From assembly GCF_036924515.1 (NCBI RefSeq), contig NZ_JAZHRR010000001.1, positions 3,877,001 through 3,941,000 on the forward strand: a stretch of DNA of 64,000 nt, in the 5' to 3' direction. A program made the translations under genes and the position numbers. The stretch is from Bradyrhizobium sp. AZCC 1610. GTDB lineage: Bacteria > Pseudomonadota > Alphaproteobacteria > Rhizobiales > Xanthobacteraceae. Below are positions 34,542 through 43,862 of this stretch, in pieces. The notes under the pieces were generated by a model, which worked only from the letters and a program-made list of their open reading frames with translations, was not told where the DNA came from and did no database searches. Each line of letters starts with the position of its first letter. Position 1 is the stretch's first letter.

Positions 34542-37220
34542 CTACTCCGCCGCCTGCTCCAGCGGCGCTGTGCGCGGCAGGATCATCTGGATTCGCGTGC
34601 CGCCACCCGGCTGCGAATCGAGATCAAGCCGGCCGCCCAAGCGTGTCGTCACAATGCTATAGACGATGTGCAGGCCGAGACCGGTGCCGCCCTGATCACG
34701 CCGCGTGGTGAAAAACGGGTCGAACGCGCGGCGACGGACGTCGAGGCTCATGCCAATGCCGTTATCCGAAAAGATGATCTCGACATTGTCCTTGCCGGAC
34801 TCCCGCACCTGGATATCGACCGTGCCGGGCTTGCCGTCCGGGAACGCATGCGCCACCGAATTGAGGAATAGGTTGGTGAGCACCTGCCCGTAGGGCCCGG
34901 GATAACTGTTCATGATCAGATTGGGCTGGCACTCGACATTGAGCGTCAGATTGTGTTTGCGCAAGCCGGGCCGCAGGCTCATCACCACCTGCTCGGTGAG
35001 ATCGCCGAGGTCGAAAGAGCGCTGGTCCGAATAATTACGGTCGGCGGCGACCTGCTTGAACGACTGGATCAGTTCGGCGGCGCGGTTGAGGTTGGCGACG
35101 AGCTGCGACGATGCGTCCCGGCTGGTCTCGAGAAAATCGTTCAGGCTGGAGCGCCTCAGCCCACCGCGAGCGACCTCGGCTGCAAAGTTCGACGTCTTGC
35201 GCTCCAGCGCCGACGCCACCGTCAGGCTGATGCCGACGGGGTTGTTGACCTCGTGGGCCACGCCGGCCACCAGCCGGCCCAACGCAGCGAGTTTTTCCGC
35301 CTCGATCAGCGAATTCTGCGTCTCGCGCAAGTTCCGCAGCGCCCCCTCCGCCGCGTCCTTGGCCTTGCGCATCTCGAATTCGACGCGCTTGCGCTCGCCG
35401 ATATCGAGCGCAACGGTCACGATGTTCTCGATCTCGCCGGCCGCATCCAGGATCGGCAGCTTGTTGACCAGCCATTGCCGCATGTGGCCGGACACATCCT
35501 TGTATTCCTCCTCGTAGAAGCCGAGTTCCTTGCCGACCGCCAGCACCCGCTTGTCGGGCTCGTCGGTCTTTTCGGCGCCGTAGCGCGACATCAGATCTGC
35601 AGTGGTGCGGCCGATCGCATCCCCGGGCTCGACCCCGAAAATGCCGGCCATATAGCGGTTCATCAGGACATAGCGCAGCTGTTTGTCCTTGACGTTGATG
35701 ACCGCAGGCACGGTGTCGATCACCATTTGCAGCAGGCGGCGGCCTTCGGCGATCGCATCCTCGGCCCGCTTCTGGTCGGTAATGTCGCGCACCGTCCCCT
35801 CGTAGCGGACGATGACGCCGGCCTCGTTGTGCACGGCGCTCGCGCTGTCGGAGAGCCAGAGCACCGAGCCGTTGCGCGTGCGAACCTGGTACTCATATTC
35901 ACGAACCATGCCGTCGCGCTGCATCAGCCGCTCGTATTCCGCCCGCGCCTCGGGATGGACATAGATCGTGTCCGCGATGTCGCCGATGCCGTTGATCAGA
36001 TCCTGCGGCGTGGCATAGCCCATCATCCGCGCCAGCGCCGGGTTGGCGTTGAGCAAAGCCCCGCCGGGCGTCGTGACGTAAATTCCGTCGACCGAGGATT
36101 CGAACAGCTTGCGGTAACTTTCCTCGGCAAGCCGCTGTTCGGCGAGCGCGCGCACTGCCGCCTCGCGCGCGGAGTCGGCATCGACCAGGGTTTGCCGGAA
36201 TACTTCGGCGGCGCGGGCAATGTCGCCGATCTCGTTGTCCACATCGGTCGCCGGGATCGAGGTATTCTTCTCGCCGCCGGCCACCGCACGAATCGAGTTT
36301 GCGATCGCGGCAAGCGGACGCACGGTGCGGCGAACCACCAGCAGCGAAGCAAAAAGCCCGATCAGCACGCCGGCGGTGCCGAGCACGATGCTCTGCCACT
36401 TCGCCTCGGTCAGCGTCCGCGCAAAATCACGGGAGAGAACGCGCCCCCGCCGCTCGCTGACGTCGCGCAGCAATTCCGTCACGCGCTGGATCAGGCGGCC
36501 CTCCGCGCCAAGCACTTCCCTGTCGATGTCGGATATCTGCCGTTCGCGGACTGATATGTTGACGATCGCCAGCGCATAATCGTCGACTACCGCGCGCAGG
36601 TTCGGATCCGCGATCGTCATCGAACGCATGCTTTCCGCGGCCTGTTCTGCAGCCGAGGGATTATGCGCCAGCAGCGCCGAGGCGATGCGGCTCTGGGTCT
36701 GCAACAGGGCCATCGCTATCTGAGGATCAGACACTTCGGCGATCGCGGTATCGAATTTTTCGCGCAAAGGCGGCAACGCGACGATCATTTCGGCACGGCG
36801 GTTGATCAGTGCGGAAATGCGCTCGATGCCGCTGCGGTAGGTCGACAGGCGCTCGGATACGCCGTCGATCATGTCCTGCTGCTCGGGAGCGAGTTCCAGC
36901 CGCGTCTTCTTCAGGACCTCGCTGAGCGTAGTCGCGGCCTCGCCGACCTGAAGCGACTGGCTGCCGGGTTCGGTGACAAAATCCCGCGCTGCGAGCCGCA
37001 ATTCGTTCATGCGGCGGTCGATGTCCTCGGCGAGGTCGCCGACGCTCTGCAGCCGCTGCAACTCGGCAAAGGTCGAATCGATGTGGCGGATGGCGATGAC
37101 GCTGGCGGTCGAGGTGATGATGATCACCGCCAGCACCAGCATGAAACTGCCGAATGTCAGTTGGCCGATCGAAAGCGAGAACGATCGCGGCGGCGGCGAA
37201 ATCGGCGTTTCAGCGGTCAT
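34542..37220 (-). CDS. membrane PAS sensor histidine kinase
   Basis: 892 residues. TM1 about 20-44, a helical periplasmic domain (about 45-275, a four-helix-bundle-like stretch with LAEDIDRRMNELRLAARDFV), TM2 about 285-305, HAMP about 305-365, two PAS/PAC modules (about 370-495, 505-630), then a dimerisation helix with His656 in GVAHEVNNPVG, and an HATPase domain with NLFLNSVAHAFPDG, DNGIGM and GTGLGLHIV. No receiver, so it must phosphorylate a separate regulator; none is adjacent. Upstream of ATG 37220 no clear ribosome binding site is visible. The E in H-E and N-N-P are standard for this class. Confidence 0.95.
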   Translation of the reverse strand: MTAETPISPPPRSFSLSIGQLTFGSFMLVLAVIIITSTASVIAIRHIDSTFAELQRLQSVGDLAEDIDRRMNELRLAARDFVTEPGSQSLQVGEAATTLSEVLKKTRLELAPEQQDMIDGVSERLSTYRSGIERISALINRRAEMIVALPPLREKFDTAIAEVSDPQIAMALLQTQSRIASALLAHNPSAAEQAAESMRSMTIADPNLRAVVDDYALAIVNISVRERQISDIDREVLGAEGRLIQRVTELLRDVSERRGRVLSRDFARTLTEAKWQSIVLGTAGVLIGLFASLLVVRRTVRPLAAIANSIRAVAGGEKNTSIPATDVDNEIGDIARAAEVFRQTLVDADSAREAAVRALAEQRLAEESYRKLFESSVDGIYVTTPGGALLNANPALARMMGYATPQDLINGIGDIADTIYVHPEARAEYERLMQRDGMVREYEYQVRTRNGSVLWLSDSASAVHNEAGVIVRYEGTVRDITDQKRAEDAIAEGRRLLQMVIDTVPAVINVKDKQLRYVLMNRYMAGIFGVEPGDAIGRTTADLMSRYGAEKTDEPDKRVLAVGKELGFYEEEYKDVSGHMRQWLVNKLPILDAAGEIENIVTVALDIGERKRVEFEMRKAKDAAEGALRNLRETQNSLIEAEKLAALGRLVAGVAHEVNNPVGISLTVASALERKTSNFAAEVARGGLRRSSLNDFLETSRDASSQLVANLNRAAELIQSFKQVAADRNYSDQRSFDLGDLTEQVVMSLRPGLRKHNLTLNVECQPNLIMNSYPGPYGQVLTNLFLNSVAHAFPDGKPGTVDIQVRESGKDNVEIIFSDNGIGMSLDVRRRAFDPFFTTRRDQGGTGLGLHIVYSIVTTRLGGRLDLDSQPGGGTRIQMILPRTAPLEQAAE

Positions 37221-37401
37221 GTGGGTCGGGCCGGGCTCCTATCGGTCGCAATATACGATGTATTTCGGGCCGTGGGGAACATGCTGAAATCAGCCGGATT
37301 CGCCCATCCGGGCGCGGCGCGGCCGCACCGGCGGGAAGAATGGCCATTAACCCTGCCCTTCCGGACTCCTGCCAGACCGCCCGTGGCGCCGTTTGGGTGC
37401 C

Positions 37402-38199
37402 TTAACCGACCGAGCCGATCTCGAACACCTCGCCGTCATAGCCAGCTTCGAGGGGAATGCGGAGCTGGCGGCCACCATTGTTTTTGGTCATCACCGGCGT
37501 CACGGTGACGACGGATTTGCCGCTGGAGTCATCGAGCGCCGCCTTCACGCTTTGCTGCTTGCCGAGCTTGATCAGGTTGCGCGTGGTGGGGAACGGTAGC
37601 TTGAAGCGCCCGCTCTCGCCGCCCTCCAGCGCCTCGCGCGGCGAGACCCAGATCGAGTCGGTGGACTCTTTGCCGTCATGGGCGCCGACCTGTTCCGGCG
37701 GCGCGGCGGCGAGGAAAAACCAGGTGTCGAACCGCTTGGGCATGCCCTCCGGCGTGATCCAGTGCGCATAGGGCACGAGTTCGTCGAGCGCCAGCACCAT
37801 GCCGTTATCGGTTAGCACCTTGAGGAAGCTGATCTTGCCGTCGCAGAGATCCGCGCGATTGATAGCCTCGATCTCGCTGGCGCGTTTGGCATCGACCAGC
37901 GCCCGCGAGCCCTTCGGCCGCGCCAAAAGGATGCCGCTTTCCTCGAAGGTCTCGCGGATCGCGGCGATGCGGAAGCTGAGCGTGGCTTCGTCGAGCCCCT
38001 CGCCGCCCGAATAGAGCTCCGGCGTCGCGATGATCTCCTTGTCGCCCTTGTCGACGCTGCCGCCGGGAAACACCAGCGCGCCGGAATTGAAATCGATTTC
38101 ATAATGGCGAACCATCATGAATACCTCGATTTCCTTGAGCTCCGCGCTGTCGCGCAGCAGCAGGATGGTGGATGCAGGACGCGGGGCGGCTTCTGCCAT
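37402..38199 (-). CDS. NUDIX hydrolase (acyl-CoA/NUDT19-like)
   Basis: 265 residues. The Nudix box has the core AAIRETFEESGILLAR, but the Gly/Glu part lies well upstream (FPGGSVDKGDKE) with a long insertion between, as in NUDT19/NUDT7-like acyl-CoA diphosphatases. Reaction, by family: hydrolysis of a diphosphate bond in CoA esters or nucleotide derivatives. It starts 4 bases after the DapA-family gene ends, so it is translationally linked to that cluster; a role in recycling CoA esters would suit the neighbours. Ends EVFEIGSVG. Confidence 0.88.
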   Translation of the reverse strand: MAEAAPRPASTILLLRDSAELKEIEVFMMVRHYEIDFNSGALVFPGGSVDKGDKEIIATPELYSGGEGLDEATLSFRIAAIRETFEESGILLARPKGSRALVDAKRASEIEAINRADLCDGKISFLKVLTDNGMVLALDELVPYAHWITPEGMPKRFDTWFFLAAAPPEQVGAHDGKESTDSIWVSPREALEGGESGRFKLPFPTTRNLIKLGKQQSVKAALDDSSGKSVVTVTPVMTKNNGGRQLRIPLEAGYDGEVFEIGSVG

Positions 38200-38203
38200 T
38201 GGA

Positions 38204-39160
38204 CTAACCTGCCGCGCTGGATTGCGGTTGCAGATTGGCGCGGCGGTCGACGCGCGCCACCCGCGACAACAGATAATCGACTTCGGCCTTTGCGGTCGCC
38301 GTGATGGTCGCGCCGGGCTTGCGTTGCGCGCTGGACGAAATGATGCCGCGCTTCTGCAGCACGTATTTGCGGACCGACAGGCCAGCGCCGGGCTGCTGCT
38401 CGTAACGGATCAGCGGCAGATGCGCGTCGAACAAATCGTGCGCGGCGTCGCGCTTGCCGGCTTTCGACAGCTTGACGACGTCGATCAGCAGTTCGGGGAA
38501 AGCGTAACCGGTCATGGCACCGTCGGCGCCGCGCTCCATTTCGAAATCGAGGAACAGTCCGCCATTGCCGACCAGAATGGACAGTGGCCGCAGCGAGCCG
38601 TCTTTCTGATAGCCGCGCAGCGTGGAAATCTTCTCCAGACCCGGCCAGTCCTCGTGCTTGAGCATCACGCAGGATGGCGAGTCCATCACGATCTTGCGGA
38701 TCACGGCGGGCGTGAAGATGACATTGAGCGTCAGCGGATAATCCTGCAGCACCCAGGGAATCTCGTCGCCGATCGCTTCCTGCGCCTGCTTGAAATAGCC
38801 CGTGATCTGGTCGTCGGTGCGCAGGTGCGGCGGCGGCGCGATCATCACGCCGGCGGCGCCTGCGTCCATCGACGTTTTCGCCAGCGACCGCATAGAGGCA
38901 AAGCCGGGCGCCGAGACGCCGACGATGATCTGCATGGTCTTGGCGCGCTTGACGAAGCGAACCGCCACCTGCTCCGCTTCCGCGGCGTCGAGCTTCGGCG
39001 CCTCGCCCAAAATGCCGAGCACGGTGACACCATCGCAGCCGACTTCGGCGTAGAAGTCGGTCAGGCGGTCGATGGATTTCTCGTCGATGCGGCCGTCATC
39101 GTGGAACGGGGTTGGCGCGATCGCAAAAGTGCCTGCGGCCTGGGCAGTAAGCTTTGTCAT
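38204..39160 (-). CDS. DapA/NAL family aldolase-lyase
   Basis: 318 residues, TIM barrel of the dihydrodipicolinate synthase/N-acetylneuraminate lyase family. Tyr141 (VLQDYPL) and the Schiff-base Lys168 (CVMLKHED) are present; the phosphate/carboxylate-binding segment in this copy reads GILGEAPKL rather than the usual GTTGE, so the substrate is probably not aspartate semialdehyde. AGAGG ahead of ATG 39160. It is fourth of five downstream genes after the thiolase in a same-strand cluster, consistent with an aldolase or hydratase step in catabolism. Substrate unknown. Confidence 0.9.
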   Translation of the reverse strand: MTKLTAQAAGTFAIAPTPFHDDGRIDEKSIDRLTDFYAEVGCDGVTVLGILGEAPKLDAAEAEQVAVRFVKRAKTMQIIVGVSAPGFASMRSLAKTSMDAGAAGVMIAPPPHLRTDDQITGYFKQAQEAIGDEIPWVLQDYPLTLNVIFTPAVIRKIVMDSPSCVMLKHEDWPGLEKISTLRGYQKDGSLRPLSILVGNGGLFLDFEMERGADGAMTGYAFPELLIDVVKLSKAGKRDAAHDLFDAHLPLIRYEQQPGAGLSVRKYVLQKRGIISSSAQRKPGATITATAKAEVDYLLSRVARVDRRANLQPQSSAAG

Positions 39161-39182
39161 GAGTGCCTCTGATCTCTTCGTC

Positions 39183-39240
39183 ATTCCACAATGCGCAATT
39201 GCGCATTGGGGTTCGCTGCTACGCATCGCCCCCGGCCTGA
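39183..39240. repeat. short REP-like element
   Basis: Contains the palindrome AATGCGCAATTGCGCATT and GCTACGCATCGCCCC, which recur in the element at 14755-14853. Fills the gap between two genes of the acyl-CoA cluster. Confidence 0.75.
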
Positions 39241-39243
39241 CAT

Positions 39244-40125
39244 TCACTTGAATCGCCGCGCCGACTTCTTGATATCTTCCTCGGAGAAGAAGATTTCCTT
39301 GGCGTGGGTCACGATATCCTCGGCCTTCCACCCCGTAAACGGCGGCGTCCAGCCTTCCATTTCCATCATCCTCATCTCGCGGACGCCGCGCGGGCCGGAG
39401 ACGCCGAGCACCTTGCCGGTCTGGTCGCCCGACAGGTCGCTGACCATGTATAGCACGGCCGGCGCGATGCCGTCCGGGCCCAGCGCAGCTCCGGGGTTCT
39501 CTTTATAGCGCGGCAGGTCGGCGGTCATGCGGGTCAGCGCGCCCGGGGCCAGCGTCCAGATCCGGATGTTGTATTTGCGGCCCTCGATCGCCAGCACGTT
39601 CGACAGTCCCCAGATACCGCCCTTGGCGGCGCCATAATTGGTCTGGCCGAAATTACCGATCAGGCCCGAGGTCGAGGACGTGTTGACGATGACGCCGCCG
39701 CCGTTCTCGCGCATCCATTTGAACACCGGCTGGGTGCAGCAGAAGGTGCCTTTGAGATGCACCTTGATTACCCTGTCCCAGTTGGCCTCCTTGGCCTTGG
39801 CAAAAGTCTCGTCCAGCAGGATGCCGGCATTGTTCACCAGGATGTCGGCGCGGCCGAAATTCTTGATGGCGTCGTCGAACACGGATTGTCCGCCTGACAT
39901 GGTCGAGATGTCGGAACCGTTGGCGACGGCCCGGCCGCCCTCCTCCTTGATCGCATTGACGACCTTCTGCGCCATCGAAACGTCGGCGCCGGAACCGTCG
40001 CGCGGTCCGCCGAGGTCGTTGACCACGACCGCCGCGCCCTCGCGCGCGAACAGCTTTGCGTAGGCCTCACCAAGCCCGCCGCCCGCACCGGTGATGATCG
40101 CGACCTTGCCGTCGAGTAATCCCAT
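39244..40125 (-). CDS. SDR family dehydrogenase (MFE-2 hydroxyacyl-CoA dehydrogenase-like)
   Basis: 293 residues. NAD(P)-binding TGAGGGLGE at 12-20, VNDLGG at about 35-40, NNAG at 98-101, catalytic Ser near 151 with Tyr164 and Lys168 (QTNYGAAKGG). The pattern MGLLDGKVAIITGAGGGLGE and the long C-terminal extension (GWTPPFTGWKAEDIVTHAKEI) resemble the (3R)-hydroxyacyl-CoA dehydrogenase unit of MFE-2 and its stand-alone bacterial relatives. With the MaoC hydratase next door this suggests an R-specific beta-oxidation-like pair. Confidence 0.92.
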   Translation of the reverse strand: MGLLDGKVAIITGAGGGLGEAYAKLFAREGAAVVVNDLGGPRDGSGADVSMAQKVVNAIKEEGGRAVANGSDISTMSGGQSVFDDAIKNFGRADILVNNAGILLDETFAKAKEANWDRVIKVHLKGTFCCTQPVFKWMRENGGGVIVNTSSTSGLIGNFGQTNYGAAKGGIWGLSNVLAIEGRKYNIRIWTLAPGALTRMTADLPRYKENPGAALGPDGIAPAVLYMVSDLSGDQTGKVLGVSGPRGVREMRMMEMEGWTPPFTGWKAEDIVTHAKEIFFSEEDIKKSARRFK

Positions 40126-40156
40126 GGTGTTTCTCTCCCTTACATCTTCTCGCTTT

Positions 40157-40306
40157 CGTGTCCCGGACGCGATGCAGCGTGAAACGCTGCTTCGCAGAGC
40201 CGGGACCCAGCACCACCCGGCCAATGGGCCCCGGCTCTGCAGCGCATCACCGGAGTCGCGCGAAGCGCGATCCCGAACGTGCTGCGCTGCGTCCGGGGCA
40301 CGAGAT
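40157..40306. repeat. REP/BIME-like element
   Basis: About 150 bases with several inverted arms: TCCCGGACGC near the start pairs with GCGTCCGGGG near the end; AGCCGGGACCCAGCA and CCCCGGCTCTGCAGCGCATCACCGG are internal. Sits between the SDR and MaoC genes. Confidence 0.75.
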
Positions 40307-41167
40307 CTAACCCAGCACCGTCTTGCCGCTCTTGATCACGGTGACGCCCCGCGACTTTACCTTGGCTTCGAACGAGACGACGTTGCCGTCCTTCCACAAT
40401 TCAATCGTCACGGTCTCGCCGGGAAAGACCGGCGAGGAAAAGCGCGCGACGTGCTGCTTGAAGGCGGATGGATCGTAGTCGGCATAGGTCTGCAGCACGC
40501 CGCGGCAGGTGATGCCGTAGGTGCACATGCCGTGCAGGATCGGCCGCGGAAAGCCGGCCTTCTTCGCAAACTCCGGATCGGAGTGCAGCGGGTTGCGGTC
40601 GCCGCAGAGGCGATAGACCAGCGCCTGGTCCGGCCGCGTCGTGATGTCGACGATCTTATCGGGTGCACGGCTCGGCACCTGATGCGGTTCGGGCTGGCCT
40701 TCGGACGGTCCGCCGAAGCCGCCGTCGCCGCGGGCAAAACGCGAGGCAACCAGTGTGGCGAGCTTCTCGCCGTTCTCGTCCTTCAGCACGGTCTGGTGGC
40801 GGATCACCGCGCCCTTGTCCTTGCCCTTGTCGAAGACGTCGAGCACGGTCGAGTCAGCGGTGATCTTGGCCGCGCTCGGCAGCGGCTTGTGGAAGGTGAT
40901 GTCGCGCTCGCCGTCGACCACCATCACGCGATTGAGATTCATCTCGCCGGGGCTTGAGCCCCAGGCCGCCACCGAGGCGAAGGTTGGCACGACCTTGAGG
41001 GGACGCGGGGTCAAGGTGCCTTCGTTGACGTAGGCGAGTTCGTTCTCGTCCATGGGGTCAGCGCCCAAGCCGATCCCGTAGGCGTAGAGCATCACCTCGC
41101 GGTCGGTATAGGCGTATTTCTGGCCGAGATTTTTCAGGGCCATGAGCTGTTCGTAATTGATCGGCAT
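40307..41167 (-). CDS. MaoC-type enoyl-CoA hydratase (two hot-dog domains)
   Basis: 286 residues. N-terminal hot-dog half to about 150 and C-terminal half carrying the hydratase-2 motif CGDRNPLHSDPEFAKKAGFP, then PILHGMCTYG. Asp and His in GDRNPLH are the catalytic pair of R-specific enoyl-CoA hydratases. Reaction: hydration of trans-2-enoyl-CoA to (3R)-hydroxyacyl-CoA, to be oxidised by the SDR gene next in line. The two-domain length matches the MFE-2 hydratase half and PhaJ-related doubles. Confidence 0.92.
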   Translation of the reverse strand: MPINYEQLMALKNLGQKYAYTDREVMLYAYGIGLGADPMDENELAYVNEGTLTPRPLKVVPTFASVAAWGSSPGEMNLNRVMVVDGERDITFHKPLPSAAKITADSTVLDVFDKGKDKGAVIRHQTVLKDENGEKLATLVASRFARGDGGFGGPSEGQPEPHQVPSRAPDKIVDITTRPDQALVYRLCGDRNPLHSDPEFAKKAGFPRPILHGMCTYGITCRGVLQTYADYDPSAFKQHVARFSSPVFPGETVTIELWKDGNVVSFEAKVKSRGVTVIKSGKTVLG

Positions 41168-41195
41168 GCTTGAACTCTCTCCCAATTCTTTTGTT

Positions 41196-41271
41196 GTCGT
41201 CACCCCCGCGAAGGCGGGGGTCCAGTAACCACCGGCGTTTACTGGATCCCCGCCTTCGCGGGGATGACGAC
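41196..41271. repeat. palindromic REP-like element
   Basis: GTCGTCACCCCCGCGAAGGC at the left reads as the complement of GCCTTCGCGGGGATGACGAC at the right, with a 20-base central stretch; a common alphaproteobacterial class. Lies in the gap between the MaoC and Zn-ribbon genes. Confidence 0.85.
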
Positions 41272-41303
41272 CTGTTGTTTGGCGCGCAGCGCGGGCAATT
41301 CCG

Positions 41304-41693
41304 TCAGGCCGCCGTGAAGAACGGCAATGGCGCGCCATCGGTTGGCTTGAACACTACCTTCACCTTCTGGCCGATCTTCAGGCTCGTTAGATCGCAATCG
41401 ACGATGTTGGTCTGCAGCGACGGTCCTTCCTTCAGCGTGACATACGCGATCGCATAAGGACCGGTCGGCGATTTGCGCATCAGGCTGTAAGTGTAGATCG
41501 TGGCCTCGCCGGAAGCTTCCTCCCACTCCGTCTTGTCGGAGAAGCAGAACGGGCAGATCGAGCGCGGGAAATAATGCGGCTCGCCGCAGGCGGTGCAGCG
41601 CTTGATCATGAACTTGCCGGCCTTGGCCGCTTCCCAGAACTGCGCGGTCTCAGGATTGGTCACCGGCGCCGGATATTTTTTCGCTTCAGCCAT
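41304..41693 (-). CDS. Zn-ribbon/OB-fold protein (DUF35)
   Basis: 129 residues. Zinc ribbon with CTACGEPHYFPRSICPFC near residues 33-50 and an OB-fold C-terminal half (SGEATIYTYSLMRKSPTGPY, AIAYVTLKEGPSLQTNIVDC). In acyl-CoA clusters such proteins are subunits of thiolase- or aldolase-type complexes, for example steroid side-chain Ltp/ChsH2 aldolases. Its ATG shares one base with the TGA of the thiolase gene, so coupled translation and a physical partnership are likely. Confidence 0.9.
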   Translation of the reverse strand: MAEAKKYPAPVTNPETAQFWEAAKAGKFMIKRCTACGEPHYFPRSICPFCFSDKTEWEEASGEATIYTYSLMRKSPTGPYAIAYVTLKEGPSLQTNIVDCDLTSLKIGQKVKVVFKPTDGAPLPFFTAA

Positions 41694-42841
41694 CACACGC
41701 GCTCCAGAATGCAGGTTGAGGCGGCGTGACGCACGCCGAGAAGACCGCCGGTGCCATGGGCGATTGCGAGGTCGCAATTCGGCACCTGCACCTTCGGATG
41801 CGCTTCGCCGCGCAATTGGCGGACAGCCTCGAGGATTTTGGTCATGCCGCCGCGGTTGACCGGGTGGTTGCTGCAGAGGCCGCCGCCATCGGTGTTGAAC
41901 GGCAGCTTGCCGACGCCGGAAATCAGATTGCCGTCGGAGACGAACTTGCCGCCCTCGCCCTTCTTGCAGAAGCCGAGGTCTTCGAGCTGCATCAACACGG
42001 TGATGGTGAAGCTGTCATAGATCGAGGCGTATTTGATGTCCTTTGGCGTGATGCCCGCTTCCTCGAAGGCGCGCGGGCCGGACCGGACGCCGGCCGAATA
42101 AGTGAGATCGAGATCCTTGCCGCCGCGCGGACCCTTCATCGCCTCGCCATGGCCGATCAACCGCACCAGCGGCTTCTTCAGGCTCTTGGCAATTTCCGGC
42201 GTGGTCACGATCATCGCGCCGCCGCCGTCGGTGACGACGCAGCAATCCATCCGGTGCAGCGGGTCCGAGATCATCGGCGAGTTGATGACGTCCTCGACGG
42301 TAACAACTTCCTTCAGCATCGCGTGCGGGTTGTGCTGGGCGTGATGGGAAGCCGCGACCTTGATCCAGGCGAGCTGTTCGCTTGTGGTGCCGTAGTCGTG
42401 CATATGGCGCATGGCACACATGCCGTAGGCATTGTGGGTGGTGGCGCCATAGGCGGCCTCGAAATCGGCCTCTGCGCCAGCGGCGCGCGGCGGCATCACC
42501 CCGGTGCGCGGCTTGCCGGCGAGCGTGACCAGCGCGATCGAGCATTTGCCCGCGGCGATCGCCTCTGCGGCGTGGCCGAGATGGATCAAATAGGAACAGC
42601 CACCCGTTTCGGTGGAATCGACGTGGCGCACCTTCAATCCGAGATAATCGACCATCGGCCAGAGGCCGCCGGGGGCGTCGCCGGCGCAGAAATAGCCGTC
42701 GATGTCGGCTTTGGTGAGCCCCGCATCTTCGATCGCACCCTTGGCGACCTCGGCGTGCAACTGCGCAGTTGATTTGTCGGGTGCGTGCCGGGTGGGATGT
42801 TCGTAGATCCCGGCAATGTAGGCTTTGCCCTTGATGGTCAA
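41693..42841 (-). CDS. thiolase-fold acetyl-CoA acetyltransferase / lipid-transfer-like protein
   Basis: 382 residues from TTG 42841 (GGAGAACGAT upstream). Thiolase superfamily, SCP2-thiolase type: KAYIAGIYEHPTR start, Cys in ETGGCSYLIH at the nucleophile position, DIKYASIYDSFTITVL, PFNTDGGGLCSNHPVNRGGM and a C-terminal DLAIAHGTGGLLGVRHAA. The two His of the NHP and HGTGG segments are present. It heads the cluster and is coupled to the DUF35 protein; such pairs perform thiolytic or retro-aldol cleavage of acyl-CoAs. Substrate not predictable. Confidence 0.9.
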   Translation of the reverse strand: MTIKGKAYIAGIYEHPTRHAPDKSTAQLHAEVAKGAIEDAGLTKADIDGYFCAGDAPGGLWPMVDYLGLKVRHVDSTETGGCSYLIHLGHAAEAIAAGKCSIALVTLAGKPRTGVMPPRAAGAEADFEAAYGATTHNAYGMCAMRHMHDYGTTSEQLAWIKVAASHHAQHNPHAMLKEVVTVEDVINSPMISDPLHRMDCCVVTDGGGAMIVTTPEIAKSLKKPLVRLIGHGEAMKGPRGGKDLDLTYSAGVRSGPRAFEEAGITPKDIKYASIYDSFTITVLMQLEDLGFCKKGEGGKFVSDGNLISGVGKLPFNTDGGGLCSNHPVNRGGMTKILEAVRQLRGEAHPKVQVPNCDLAIAHGTGGLLGVRHAASTCILERV

Positions 42842-43862
42842 ATCGTTCTCCGTTGGCGTTTCTTCTTCCAAGTTTTTTCTGGCCTGTCGCTGCCCCCTTG
42901 GCAAGCGCCGAAATATTCCGCAGGGCGAGACGGTAGCGACTAGACTCAACTCGGGATGATTATCAGTGGAAATCGTATCAGGCCGCAGCCGCGGATATGC
43001 CAGCGCGTTCTCGCGGCGCGACGCGCCCGAGTTGTGCCTGGTCGTTTGCTCCCTCGGGGATGAGAGGGCGCAGGGAAGACCGGGTGCGCGCTGCACCCGC
43101 GGTCTCGTGTGCAATGTGCACAAAGAAGTGCGCACACGAGCATACAGGTCCAGCGGAGAGCATCCGGCCTTCCCTGCGCAATGGTTTGACGGCTTATGGC
43201 GCGCTCTTCCCGGAGACGAATTCCTCTTGCCTCCGTCGCTGCCGGATTGACGACCGATCGAACCCGGTTGGATTCGATCAACCTCCGCCAGCTTGACACC
43301 AGCCACGGGTGCCAGAACCACACGCTTTTGCCGTACGCGAACTGCGCCGCTCGTCCTGCGCGGATCGATCGCTCACAGCCCCAAGACAAGCTTGAGGCCG
43401 CCCTGCAATGCCTCGCGCGCGCGGGCGCCTCGCGTCCACCGCAACCCGCACTCCACGTATCGTGACGACGCGTACGCCCCTCTTCGATGAGGCGGGATGG
43501 CGCGAAGATGGAGCTGATTTGGGGGAAATGGGAAGCGGAATATTTTTGCCGCGCAATCTGGACGACCCAAATCACGTTGAAATGGCTGGTGAAATTCGTT
43601 TTTGCGCGCAGCGCTTTTCATGGGTTTGGATTAGCGGGTCGCGCTGTCGCGCAGCCGAAACGCTTACTGACTGTCCGACCGGGCGACGGGCGAGAGCATG
43701 GGCGAGGCCTTCAATGGGACAGACCGAACAACAGCATTTCCGAGATTACCCCGTGATCGGACATGATGCGGACATATCAAGATCGGCGCGAATGACCCGT
43801 AGCGGAAATCATAAGACGGACTAGGTAAGTTGCGACTGTGGCCCCTCTGAAAGAGAACAAGT
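42842..43862. other. intergenic region of about 1 kb with dispersed repeat
   Basis: Contains repeat copy B (43045-43245) and, from about 43490 to 43700, an open frame reading MELIWGKWEAEYFCR, which belongs to the extended repeat as I know it from Bradyrhizobium, not to a gene. Upstream of 42960 is the promoter side of the thiolase cluster. No supported gene. Confidence 0.6.
43045..43245 (+). repeat. dispersed repeat copy B
   Basis: Matches 12707-12890 in reverse complement; see that entry for shared blocks. The repeat contains the purine-rich GGGCGCAGGGAAGACCGGGT and a complementary CCGGCCTTCCCTGCGC at its two ends, so it can fold into a long stem. Confidence 0.85.

Noticed and set aside
34953..36554. 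Long plus-strand frame opposite the PAS histidine kinase
   Set aside because: Shadow of the kinase gene, which has complete HAMP, PAS and HATPase motifs on the other strand.
43408..43824. 138-codon plus-strand frame after repeat copy B
   Set aside because: Overlaps the extended dispersed repeat (MELIWGKWEAEYF reading) and shows no gene-like start or family.
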